From Nemertoderma westbladi (Eukaryota > Xenacoelomorpha > Nemertodermatida > Nemertodermatidae), in the NCBI GenBank assembly GCA_032718475.1, contig JAUCBJ010005287.1:1-47253 (forward strand): a DNA stretch of 47,253 bases. The letters are read 5' to 3'. A program made the translations under genes and the position numbers. Positions 35,867 to 46,538 of the stretch are shown piece by piece. The stretch's first letter is position 1. Each line of letters opens with the position of its first letter. A model generated the notes under the pieces. The model was not told the origin of the DNA. It did no database searches and worked only from the letters and a program-made list of their open reading frames with translations.

Positions 35867-38299
35867 CTATAAATAACCATAAAAGTGATATATAGAATAA
35901 TAATAAATCAGTAGTCATTGGACTAATATTGCTGTGCACCATATTAGGTATAAACCGCGCAGATAGGCCCATTTTTTACTATTTAAAATCCATGAAATTG
36001 TGTTACCCTCTTTTTGCCTAGATTTAGTACAGGATCCAGCCCATGACCCATTAGGAATTTTATATTTGACTGAGCTACCCCACATAGATGTTTATTACAG
36101 ATATGGGACATTATAAAATTATTAGGTAGACTTCACCAAACGGTTGCGCTGGCTTATTAGAGGGTCTTAAACATAGCAACGGAGGAAATTGCCATAGCAA
36201 CAGCTCTTATAGTAAATATGACGATTTAAAATTTATAGCAGATTAATATTTTCGATATGAAGAATTTAATGGCATATTTCGTAAATTTCGTATCCCCCCC
36301 CCCCCCCCCGTAAAATCTAAACGTTTTAGCGAAAACGTGTGATTTTCTGTTTGTACGTAGATTTCTCTAGTCTGAAACCGACCGAAAAAAAATTTCAAAA
36401 AAATATACGGGGTGGTTATATTGCAGCACCAAAATTACAAGTGGTAAACAATTTTCATAAATCTTGAAAGTTACAATTTTCGGCTAATTGTTTTTCAATA
36501 TAGGTTTTCTGGTTCGCAAAATCCATTGGAAAATGTTGAAAAATGATGTGATTACTATTGTTTTAGTCCTCTACGTGTAGGCAAAAAAATGAAAAAAACA
36601 AGTAACCATCACTTTTCAGTTGGAACACAAAATTTTTAATTAACTTATACGATGCTATAAATTCACATTTTTATAGGTTTTCTGGGGCGCTGATTCTAAT
36701 GGACTACATTTCTAATTTGCAGGAACATTGCTACTCGTATTTTTCGGCGTAAAATGGCAAATTTTGTGCTAGCACCAAATTTTGTACCCATCACCAAAAA
36801 GCCAAAAAGTACAAGTTTGATACGACCAGTGCTATTTTTATTGGTTCCATCGTATTCAGAACCCTCACAAACCCGTACGGGTATAACGCAAGAAACGAGA
36901 TGATACAATCTATTGATCAATTTGCTTATTTTCAAAAATTTGGTGCTAGCACAACAAATTTCACCCACCAAATATCGCGGAAAATACAAGTTTTTTCAAA
37001 ACTCTTGCGCAATTTTTACTTTTTCCATTGAATTCAGAACCCTCACAAACCCGTATAACGCAAGAAACAAGGTGACCCAATCTATTGATATACTTGATGG
37101 TTTTAAAAATTTGGTGGTATCACCAAATTTTGCACCCACTTTCGAAAAATACGAGTTTGAAATGTCTATTTTTAGATAATGATTTATTACATTGAATTCA
37201 GAATCGCCATAAGAACCGCGAGAAATACGTTGTCACAAGCAATTTAACTATTGAATGGATTTTCAAAATTTCGTGCTAGCACCAAATTTTGCCACTTCGC
37301 CGAAAAATACAAGTTTGATACGCTAGGTGCAACTTGTATATATTCAATCGAAGCCAGAACCCCAAAAACCCCTATTGCGCTAAAAACAGGTTCAAATTTA
37401 CAAAATTGACATATTTCAAAATTTGGTGCTGGCCCCAAAATTTATCACCCGTCGAAAAAACAAGTTTGAAATTTCGAAATTTAATTATATGAATACAGAT
37501 GATAGAGATGTTACAAATCATATTTCATGCTATATAATTTTCAAAAATCGTCTCAAAAAATGTTCCAAAAGTAGGTTTAAAAAATGGTGCTATAACTCGA
37601 AAACTTCCCAATATTTTTGAAAATGGTTTTCACTATTACAAAGACATTAGTTTTTTAGGAAAAGTCATCAAATTCCAGATTGCCAACTGCGTTTGTTTAA
37701 GAGTTATAACAAAAAAACCACGGGGTGGGGTCATATTGACCCCCCCCCCCCCCCTCTCCGGGTTTAATAGGGTTAAATAATAAATAACTTACCCGTTTGG
37801 ATTCGTCTATGTTCATGTATTGAAAAAAGAATGAGGTCAATATGTCAACATCATTTTTCTCAGCAGCATGTATGTTAATTCGAAATTTGTATTCACCTTC
37901 CCCAAAGATGGAAAGCCCACCACCATATTGTCGTCCAATAAACGATTCAACAAAACGTTTGGTGCGATAAACCGTGATAGGGAATTTACCCAAAGAAAAT
38001 AACCACTTGACAAATTCAGACTTTTTCTCAAACATGAACATGCTACTTCTATCGTTTTCCCCTATCAACGCATCAGGCACTAACTCGTACTCATACAGTG
38101 GACCCTCATTGAGATTATACTCCCCTAACCCATTGTTTTTAGCAAGATCGGGGGAGAATACAAAGAATAGTGAATCATCTGACAGATCGTGGAGAAGTTG
38201 TTCCTGTTTCCGAATTGCATCTGTAATTTTTTCATTGGTACCGGTAGTTACTTGTGGAAGAAGGCTCTTTTCTTCAACTTCCTTTATTTTACGAGGCAT
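35477..38299 (-). CDS. PH-like gene B: two-exon gene, 298 residues
   Basis: Gene-level entry. Exon 1 37793-38299 (507 nt) and exon 2 35477-35866 (390 nt), phase 0, canonical GT-AG. Start MPRKIKEVEEK at 38297-38299. Exon 1 is about 20 codons longer than in gene A in its first half (an acidic SPDLAKNN..GEYNLNEGP insert region), then shares FVKWLFSL, TVYRTKRF, GGGLSIF and KFRIN. Exon 2 carries the second PH-like module ending WLKVF and the Ser-run tail. Role as for gene A: probably membrane or signalling adaptor, by fold resemblance only. The intron holds a hairpin satellite and two long poly-C tracts. Confidence 0.78.
35867..36689. other. Gene B intron, 3' part, with poly-C at 36294-36309
   Basis: AT-rich intron DNA with a run of 16 C. 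From this poly-C to the one at 37740 the sequence may be a single element, but no inverted ends are shown. Confidence 0.5.
36690..37490. repeat. Satellite of 150-175 bp with a conserved palindrome, 5 copies
   Basis: Each copy contains a palindromic core close to aaatttggtgctagcaccaaattt, at about 36758, 36936, 37107, 37265 and 37417, followed by acccatc.c..aaaa-tacaagtttga and then gaattcagaaccc..acaaaccc. The copy at 37107 has a perfect 10-bp stem; others carry one or two mismatches or an insertion. It lies in the intron of gene B. Confidence 0.8.
37727..37754. repeat. Hairpin ggggtca-tat-tgacccc running into poly-C (15 C)
   Basis: The 7-bp inverted repeat 37727-37743 overlaps a run of 15 C at 37740-37754, about 40 bp inside the gene B intron from its donor. 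Confidence 0.8.
37793..38299 (-). CDS. Gene B exon 1 (N-terminal PH-like module)
   Basis: 169 codons, donor CGG|gtaagt. The frame runs on past the donor into intron poly-G, which is not coding. Confidence 0.82.
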
Positions 38300-38340
38300 T
38301 TTGCATTGAGTATTTATTAAGACAATAATTTATATATTTA

Positions 38341-38408
38341 TGATAAGTCCAGTAGAATCTTCCCTACATAGCAGAGCTAAGAATCAATTTTGTATTGTTG
38401 CTTTGTTT
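38341..38408 (-). promoter_or_regulatory. Conserved upstream block of gene B (promoter/5' UTR)
   Basis: Counterpart of 25163-25240 (see gene A). It lies 42-109 bp upstream of the ATG. Confidence 0.55.
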
Positions 38409-38484
38409 TCATCGATTTATCGATACGGATTATTATTAATTATTCCAAAATATAGACCAAGCAGTTAAGTTTTGTAGTACTTAG

Positions 38485-40220
38485 TACTAGTGTGTTATAC
38501 TGTATATAGATACACCCCTCTAAAATATTTTTACTAGCTAGTTTTTTCTATTCCTTTTTATGAACATGTTCCTGAAAATGATAGCTAATTTATAAAAATA
38601 AATAAATGTTCTAGAAAAAATATTTTTGTTCTAGAACAATTTAAAAAATAATACAAAATTAATGTACTATTTTTACTTTTCAATAATGTTCTAGAACATC
38701 TTCGCTAATCAGAACTGAGAAAAATAGTTCTAGAACAAATAATTTTTGTTCTAGCGCCAAAGTGGTGAGGGTTGGATACCGATGGGTATCAACACAATAA
38801 AGTACTGTATATAATATATTATTATTAGTATTATATAATCAGGTCAGTATATATTATCACAACTAGTCTGGTACCGGCAAACACAGACAGCGGTACTTTT
38901 TTACTTTAACCCCCCACACCCCACAGATTATTCCACTCTCTATTTTGTGAATTTTTGTCAATTGGATATTGTTCCCCAACACTTGTTGCCTCTGTTGATA
39001 AAAACATTTGTTCTAGAACACTATCTATTGTTACTAGCTATGTTGGTACTAGTGTGTTTTGTGCACACCCCCCCTAAAATGTTTTATACTAGCTAGTTTT
39101 TGTTACTTTTTTTTCAAACACGTTCTAGAACATATTGTCTAGGCCTATTCATTTAATATAAAAATTAGAATATAAAAAATAGAAAAAAACAAGCTAATTT
39201 GTTTATATTTTTATTTTTTTATTGTATGTTATCTTTGTATAAATTTTTTAAACTAGCTAATTTTTGTTTTCTTTTAAAAAAAAATGTTCTAGAGCATATT
39301 ATCTATATTATCTATTCATTTAAATATAAAAATTTTGTTCTGGAACAAATATTATTTGTTCTAGAACAAAAAAAAACAAAAAAAAAATAGCTAATTTGTA
39401 AATTTTGTTAATTTTTTATTCTGTGTTATCTTTGTATTATCACATATTTAATAAAACTCACTAGCTACAATGAAAATTTATAGTTGTAAGTAATTGTTTT
39501 TAACACTTACCGGTACTAATCAAATAAAAAAACACCACAATAACATATTTTTTAATGTTCTAGAACAAAAAATATTTGTTCTAGAACATTACTTTAATAG
39601 ACAATATGTTCTAGAACATTAAAACAATTTGTTTATTTGACATTTTTTGCGCTGTTACTATTGAATTATATATTCTAGAAAACTGTATTTAAATATCTCT
39701 TAGAACATATATCTCTAAAACATTTTTAATAGATATATTTTTCTCATGGTAGCTAGTGTTTTTTTTTACTAGCTAGTATTTTTTGAAATTTTAAATATAC
39801 GGTATATTATATTTATTTATTTTTATATTTTTGTTATTGGTTAAGTGTTCGTGAACATTTACAAGATATTTTTTAGTAAGGTTGCTAGTGGTTTTTTTTA
39901 CTAGGTAAGTATTTTGAATGTTATTATTTTGTCGATAAGCCGGCACAGCATTCTTAAAAATGCAGCTGCAATGCAGCATGCCGATCCTAGTATTTTGAAG
40001 CATGAACTTTGGGGCATGACCTTTTTGGAGCATGAACTAGCTAGAAGTATGCATACACCACTAAAACTAGTACTCATTTAGTAGGTGGTTTGGTGGTACA
40101 TACTTATTACTATATTTGGTATATAAGTATAGACAAGACGATATATAATTGCAGTAGATGACTTTAAGTTTAGATCATATTCCTAGCTACTTATTTAAAT
40201 ACCACATTCTAGAACATGTT
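38485..40220. repeat. AT-rich repeat with clustered TTCTAGAA palindromes
   Basis: TTCTAGAA, usually within tgTTCTAGAAca, occurs perfectly at 38609, 38629, 38689, 38728, 39011, 39123, 39359, 39558, 39579, 39609, 39673 and 40207, with near matches at 39287 and 39338. A second palindrome, actagctagt, recurs near 38533, 39088 and 39768. The word gtactagtgtgtt recurs at about 38485 and 39046, so at least part is a degenerate repeat of about 560 bp. TTCTAGAA also fits a tail-to-tail heat-shock element. No gene seen. Confidence 0.75.
39920..39995 (+). mobile_element. LINE 3' tail fragment
   Basis: The stretch ttttgtcgataagccggcac...aatgcagctgcaatgcagcatgccgatcctagta matches the 3' tails at 43218-43310 and 45577-45645. 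Only the tail is present. Confidence 0.75.
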
Positions 40221-40479
40221 GTCAAGATTTCAAAGAAATTATCAAAAGCATGATCATTACATTAGATATACAATTCACTGTATTCAGATAATAGCGAGAG
40301 TAAGTCTCGCAGAGGCGGCGCTATGGGAAGCTATGAGTCTGCTGCCAAGCATAAGCCTAGGCCTACAGTATGTTTTATGATGTTTTAAAGTTAGACATAG
40401 ACATAGAGCACGTACTTTATTGGTACAGTACATGACGACGATGTGAGAACTTAGAGACGCCGCCATCATAGCAACTCTG

Positions 40480-42045
40480 GCAACGCAATTAACACAGTTT
40501 CAATAAAACTGCTGACTGAGAACCCAGAGATCTGGTTCTCCCAAGTTGAGTCACAGTTCGTCACCCACAGCATCACCATGGACTCAACAAAAGTACACTG
40601 TGGAATTTTATTACTGCCGTCTGTGGTCACTGCCCTGGACAATGTAACAGCTAAGGAAGTCGGGCCCATCCTACTCAATCCACTGGCCAGAGACCAGTAT
40701 GGGACCTTGAAACATGCCATCATTGCCTCTTTCGGTAAGACTCAGACCCAGAAAGACAATGAACTTCTTTCACTTTCTTGACTCAGAGACCACAAACCAT
40801 CCAGCCTCCTTCACTACATGAGGTCCCTCAATGCCGACCCGGAGACACTCTTCTGGGCGTTATTCCTCTCCCAACACCCGTCCGAAGTGTGACGCATCCT
40901 TGCCAGTTCAAACACCTTCGACCTCGATGTTCTAGCCACCGATGCCGATCACATCATGCAGGCAACCCGGAACGACCCTGTCGACGTTGGAATCGCCAGG
41001 GTGAGAAGAAACAATGCTCCCAGAGCTGCGCAGACCTACCTCGAATCTCTGCTTCTTCCATAAGAAGTTTGGCAATGCTGCATGAAATTGCAACTACAGA
41101 GATTGCTGACTTAGTCACCTTCTCCCCTCCCCAATATCCTTGACTCATGGTTCGGGAAATGCCAGGGCCAACCACTAAACATCTCTGCAGTCGGCTAGAA
41201 TGCGAAGAGAACTATGACTGTGTCGGATCATCGCAGTGGCCAAACTTACCTAGTGGATTGCGGAGTTGAAGTTTCGGTTTCCCCCACCATGGACAATGAC
41301 AAATGCACCCACCCCACTGCACCATTGGTTGCTGTCAATGGCAGTCCGATTGCCACTTGGGGTAAAAGATGATCAACCTCCACCTTGGCAAGGGCCGTGT
41401 CCGTGTCTTCACGCAGGAGTTCCACTTAGTCAATGTTACTTCTCAGATCCTCGGCGCCATCGACCTCACAGGGAGGTCTCTAATCAATATGTCGAACTTC
41501 AAAGCGATCCTGAAAAAGATCGCTTGTTACTCATCTGCTATCGCTGGAATTCACATCGACCATGTCGGACCCTGCTAGCTGCTTCTCAATGGGTTTCTGG
41601 AACTCCATATACCAAGATTCGAGATGACTGCAGCCAACAAACATGGTGTGGAGCACCACATCATTAGTGTGGGACCTCCTCTACACACACGCGCGCACCC
41701 GTCGGCTCAACTCTGAGAAAGTCACGGATGCCAAAGTCACGGATTCCAGCTGTCAGCCACCACAACGTGCCGTCTCATCCCACTTCGTCTGGCATGGCCT
41801 GAAATGCGACATTTTTAGATGGTGCGAAGAGTGTCACACATGCCAATCTAATAAAATTCACCAGCACACCCATGCTCCACTCACACGTCAACAACCCCCT
41901 GATTCCTGGTTCGACTGCCTATACATATACATCGACATGGTTGGCCCTCTACTGGTCTCCAAAGGTATGACCTATGGCTTGTATGACCTGGCTATTTTCG
42001 ATCATAGATTGCTTCAGCTGATGGCCAGAAGTCATCCCAGTTTGT
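40480..42045 (+). pseudogene. Second Gypsy-type element, gag to integrase, heavily decayed
   Basis: Pieces in order on the plus strand: gag (ENPEIWFSQVESQF near 40520, then LNPLARDQYGTLKHAIIASF and KPSSLLHYMRSLNADP), protease-like VDCGVEVSVSP near 41255, and integrase with FVWHGLKCDIFRWCEECHTC near 41785 and YIDMVGPLLVSKGMTYGLYDL near 41925. Frame changes and stops are frequent, and RT/RNase H is missing between 41300 and 41680. This is a different copy from those at 1817 and 29590. Confidence 0.75.
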
Positions 42046-42394
42046 GACTCAACCACCGAGACCTGCACACGAGCCCCTAGGAACCGAAGGTAGTTTACAG
42101 TCACAATTCAGCCCTGAAATGAATCTGTGTTGGTTTCATGATTGAGTGATCAAATTCAAAACGGTTCTAACGAATTTCCCAATTCTTTCAACATGGGTAG
42201 ATAGACACCCTAAATCTAAGATCACTCACAAATTTTCAGACTCGGAGGGTCAGCGATCTAATGAAAAATGAATAGGCTAAAAATGAATCTCGATCGAACT
42301 CAACTAATCCAAAACTAAATTTTTAAATTATCGCTAAGAAAATCCCCCTCCATACACTCTATGGTGAGTTGAGATTCAGTTTCACAAGGGGGTC
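42046..42394. other. Spacer, nothing recognised
   Basis: No gene or element seen between the Gypsy remnant and the 3' flank of gene C. Confidence 0.45.
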
Positions 42395-42580
42395 TACCAT
42401 GGCATGCCCATAACTAACCTTCAGTATAACTAACAACTTATAAAGAAAGTCATGTACTACATTATTTAAAATAATGAATTATATATTGTATTAATTAAAT
42501 TGACGTTTTATACATATTAATATTTTCAGCTGATCTTGAAATTATGTCCAGCATAAATATAAACCTACGTTACACAAACA
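42395..42580 (-). other. Conserved 3' flank of PH-like gene C
   Basis: Aligns with the flanks of genes A and B (cagctgatcttgaaatta, ataactaacaacttataaag). Confidence 0.75.
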
Positions 42581-42943
42581 TTATCCACTAGAACTCGATG
42601 TAACAGATTCCTTGCCCTCAATAACTTTCAACCATTGGTTCCTGACTTTTATACTTCCGAACCAAAACTTCTCCTTCACTTTGCCCTTTTTCACTAATTG
42701 AATTCCATGTTCTAACAATAGGCCTATCATTCTCTCACCATGATTTGTTGTTATTGGTTCTGCTATGTATTCCTCTAGGGCATAGATTTTGTCTTTGTTT
42801 GTTGCTATTAAGGAACAATCTCGTGTTATGCTCAATTGGTTTTTGTTCTCTCCGGTGGATTTTATTTCTCCCCAATATAGTTTCGGTTTTTTTAAGATTC
42901 TATCTTTGTAGATGATTCCTTCCATTGCAAATTTCCTTAGTCG
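42581..42943 (-). CDS. PH-like gene C, last exon only
   Basis: Acceptor atggttatag, 120 codons and stop. Encodes RLRKFAMEGIIYKD.. ending VRNQWLKVIEGKESVTSSSSG. It has an open frame but a shorter 'AEPI' loop and a shorter Ser run than A and B. No exon 1 is found upstream (to 47253); LINE copies fill that space. It is either a gene with a long intron whose first exon lies outside the window, or a truncated copy. Confidence 0.75.
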   Translation of the reverse strand, partial: RLRKFAMEGIIYKDRILKKPKLYWGEIKSTGENKNQLSITRDCSLIATNKDKIYALEEYIAEPITTNHGERMIGLLLEHGIQLVKKGKVKEKFWFGSIKVRNQWLKVIEGKESVTSSSSG

Positions 42944-43016
42944 CTATAACCATAAATATAATAGGCCTATAGATATAATGAAATTGTAGGGATAAAAGGA
43001 CTACTATTCGATAAAA

Positions 43017-43321
43017 AAAAATGTAAGTGGAAAATTTGCAGGACATTGCTTTCGCCGTGAGGACCATCCAGTGCATAATCTTCTGCTTTGGCAGCCTCAT
43101 GGAGTGAATAAGCATGGTGGGCAGCCCATGATTTTCTTGAGACGTATCTTAAAGGACGCTGGCCTTAAAGATGCGGATGATCTAGCAAATGTCATGGGTG
43201 ATAGGGAGTTGTGGTGGTGCAATTTTGTAGACAAGCCGGCACAGCATTGTTAATATGTTTGTAATATATATTATATATAATGCAGCTGCAATGCAGCATG
43301 CCAATCCTAGTAGTAGTAGTA
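43017..43321 (+). mobile_element. LINE copy, 3' end only
   Basis: Encodes GHCFRREDHP(V)HNLLLWQPHG, then GGQPMIFLRRILKDAGLKDADDLANVMGDRELWW (split here for length: the RILKDAGL..MGDRELW block is diagnostic), stop at 43251, and the tail aatgcagctgcaatgcagcatgcc plus (tag)n. The 5' part is absent. Confidence 0.8.
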
Positions 43322-45645
43322 AGAGTCTACCGGAGCTAGATCTCGAAGCAATCGACTCTGTGAATGCACTAACTCAAAGTCAGATTAATAAGTTGATGAA
43401 CGAGCAATTAGAGAAGGCGTTGGGAAAATACAGGAGTGTAGATGTAATAGGCGTACCTGAAACACCAACAACCACAATGACTCCCTCGCGGATTGTGACA
43501 TTAGAAGACAATACTCAATGAGCTTAAACATTTGCCTAATGAGGTTAAACAAATCGGATCACTCAAACAAGAAGTTAAGGAAATTTCCAATAAACTGAAC
43601 AGTGCATATGTTATAATCAACCATCAGGAAGCCTACCTTGATAGGATCAATTCCGAAAAACGACAACTAAACTGTTTTCAGGTTTAGATGAAGCCAAGTC
43701 CAAGACTGCAGAGGATGTCCTAGATATGGTGAAGGGTTGAGCGAAGAAATGCGATGATCTGATTGACCAAGTTGCACTCTGGAAGGCTAAGCGTATAGGC
43801 TGACTGCTTTCAGACAACCATAGCAGGATATTTTTTGTTGAGGTTTGAACAGCTGAGACATGATCGAAGCTGTTAACTCGGGCAAAAAATTCTGAAAGCT
43901 GGCGGCACTTATAGTAAAGTGTATATGAAAAAAGATGTGCATCCTCTGGTTTGCAAATAAGAGGCACGTTTGAGGCAATAATATGTGTTCGTGAGGAACG
44001 TGAGTACCCTGAAAACCAGGGTGTTATGGTAAATTACCATGCCATGCTTAACTTACCATGCATAAACAAATCTGGCTTAATGTTCCCATTGACGGGTACT
44101 CATGTTCTTTATTTTATGGTTTAGGGGTGCAGAATCTATGCAAAGAGGACTCCTTAAATATTTGTCATGGAATATATGTAGTGTAAAAGATAAACTGTTA
44201 ATTCCAAATGTACATTAATTATTGGTTGGCTACGATATAGTGTTTGTTTGTGAGTTTAAGACGGCAGATCGCGTTAGTGTACCCGGTTTTATTGCCTATT
44301 CAAATTTACCTGAACAGTCGCATCGGCTGGAATTGTGATGCTGGTAAATTATGATATAAACAATTATATTAACTGTGTTGATACATCGATTGAGGGGCAA
44401 ATATGCACCACTGTATCATTACTTCCTGGCATTTTACATGGGGGGGGGGGGGGGGGGATATATACCACCACACAGGTTATTCTAGTTGGTGATTTGAATG
44501 CCAGGGTTGGGTCACTGCAGCTGAGTATAAAGACCAATGGTTATTCTGAAGCAGCTATCTACTCTGATATATCTGACCCAGTAGTTAACTCAGAGGACTC
44601 TCTCTAGGTTGATCAAGGTCTGCAACTCAACTTCTGGTGTTATCCTAAACCATCTCGAAAATATAAATAGTTGTCGGTTGGGAGGTGGTTTATCTTATAG
44701 ACAGGGCCAGACATGGAAGTCGGAGCCTGACCTAGCTATATCAAGTTCGTCTTGTCTCAATTTGATCAGATCTGTTTATATGCCTAAATCGATATTCTAC
44801 TCTGATCATTCACCATTGGGTTTACAGATTATGATTAACCCGGATGTTTGCTTTTGCTTACTGACGCTACTGGAATGCGCGGGTATCTCGTATTATAACC
44901 AAATGGCGAATTCTATACCTACTACTATAAATTTATATAAATTTTTTTATTTAATACTACTATTTCTCACAGAACTATTAATTGCAATAAATTTACAGAG
45001 TCACTGTCGTCGATTAGTCCACATTATCGATCATTGGTTATTGATTAAAGAGGACTCTAACTCATAAACTGATAAACTGACTCATAAACTTGTTCTCAAT
45101 AGCGTTAACACCATTGGCCAGATGGCTCTTGACAGATATATGAATTCTGAACAAAGTCATCTAAGTGGCGATTCCCGGTAGTATCCGTGATAATGATGCA
45201 AAATATATTTGGACTGCTATAAACTGGAAAAGTCTATTGGATGATAAGTGTACTTCGTCAATGATACAACCCACAGATGAATGCTTTAAAACTCGCTTCA
45301 AGAACTTGCTAGGCGAATCTACATCCACTACTACAGTACCACAGACTCCATCTCCATTCGAGTTGGTTGATAGTGCATCGAATCAACATCATATCTGCCA
45401 CGTTTAGATGACCATGATAGACAGCCAGTGCATAATCGTGTACTTTGGCAGCCTCATAGAGCGAATAGCATGGTGGACAGCCCATGACTTTCCTGAGACG
45501 CATCTTAAAGGACACTGGCCTTGAAGATGCGGATGATCTAGCAAATGTCATGGGTGATAGGGAGTTGTGGCGGTGCAATTTTGTCGACAAGCCGGCACAG
45601 CATTCTTAAAAATGCAGCTGCAATGCAGCATGTCGATCCTAGTAG
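43322..45645 (+). mobile_element. LINE copy with ORF1, endonuclease and 3' tail, RT deleted
   Basis: Begins right after the (tag)n of the previous copy. ORF1 remains: LDLEAIDSVNALTQSQI, VPETPTTTMTPSRIV (43320-43520), a coiled-coil part (LPNEVKQIGSLKQEVKEISN) in another frame, and a C-terminal part with GTYSKVYMKKDVHPLVCK near 43910. The endonuclease follows from about 44150 (LKYLSWNICSV, VILVGDLNARVG, YSDHSPLGLQI), broken by stops and an 18-G tract at 44440-44457. A linker (KYIWTAINWKSLL, CFKTRFKNLLGES; 45180-45330) leads directly to the C-terminal/3' tail block at 45405-45645, so the whole RT is missing. Confidence 0.75.
44440..44457. repeat. Poly-G tract (18 G) inside LINE endonuclease
   Basis: Follows tttacat and precedes atatatacc. 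By comparison with related endonucleases about 100 bp seem missing here, so the tract may mark a repair or excision scar. Confidence 0.85.
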
Positions 45646-45804
45646 TTGTTTGCGACGAAACATGGATCAAATACGCATTTGCAATAATTAAATACGCAAA
45701 TCAATCAAATCTAGAAATACAAAGGATAGACGGGCCAAAAGATTTAGTGGATGTGTAATTGTTTACTCCAGGGAAGTTTTAGAAAATAATATTATTAGGC
45801 TTAA
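45646..45804 (+). pseudogene. LINE endonuclease, first part (interrupted copy)
   Basis: Reads VVVCDETWIKYA.. and, after a frameshift near 45750, CVIVYSREVLENNIIRL, the early endonuclease. The frame runs into TTAA at 45801-45804, where the poly-G MITE is inserted; it resumes at 46543. Confidence 0.75.
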
Positions 45805-45836
<32 letters not shown>

Positions 45837-46538
45837 CACCATTTTCGGACAACTCTTCGATTTATCACTCTCAGCGTTTCAAAATTGTTTGGTTTTGGCT
45901 AAAATTTGGCATATAGGTGCCTAAGATGCTATTCTACATGACAGGTCAGAAAAAAATTTTTTTTCGCTATTTAATATTAGTTAATACTAGTTAACAATAA
46001 AAAAAACTTGGTTGCGCTTAAAACCCTAAGGCTTTTACAGTTTTGAACCTAATCACATGAAAGTTTTTTTATATGATAGATCAAAGATGGGGCAACATAA
46101 CTATCAGGCGAAATTTTGTTAAAATAATTCTGCACCGCTAGGTGGCGCTGCAAATTTATGCTAATTTTTAGGTTTTTTATAAATAGTATTAAATTTTATT
46201 AACAAAAAATTTCGAAAAGTTGTCTGATACTTTTATGCAGGGTGGCTATCTAGACACCCACAGGAAGTTTCAGACTAATTACTCAAAAATTGTAGAAGTA
46301 GTAGGGTTTTGAAGTTGACAATTTCATGAAAAAAATATTTGGAGATAATCGACCTTTCATTATACATAGTAATAGTAATTTCAATAGGATTCCCTAAATG
46401 GAAATTTACATAACTTGAAAACTAAAAGAGCTATTAAATAGCGGTTTTCAGATTTGGAAACACCATTCAATGGTGCATTATAATAGACCATAAAAAAAAT
46501 TTCGACATATTTTGGACCAAAATGGTGTACCCCCCCCC
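45805..46538. mobile_element. 734-bp MITE with poly-G inverted ends and TTAA target duplication
   Basis: The left end is 29 G then ttacaccattttcggac; the right end is gtccaaaat-type sequence read inversely: ..ggaccaaaatggtgta then 9 C. The termini are therefore inverted: G-run plus (t)tacaccatttt. TTAA flanks both sides (45801-45804 and 46539-46542). Removing the element and one TTAA joins the LINE codons AGG CTT AA|T GAA TTC in frame. No coding frame inside. TTAA duplication is the mark of piggyBac-type transposition; the G-run may be the terminal C/G triplet grown by slippage. Confidence 0.88.
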
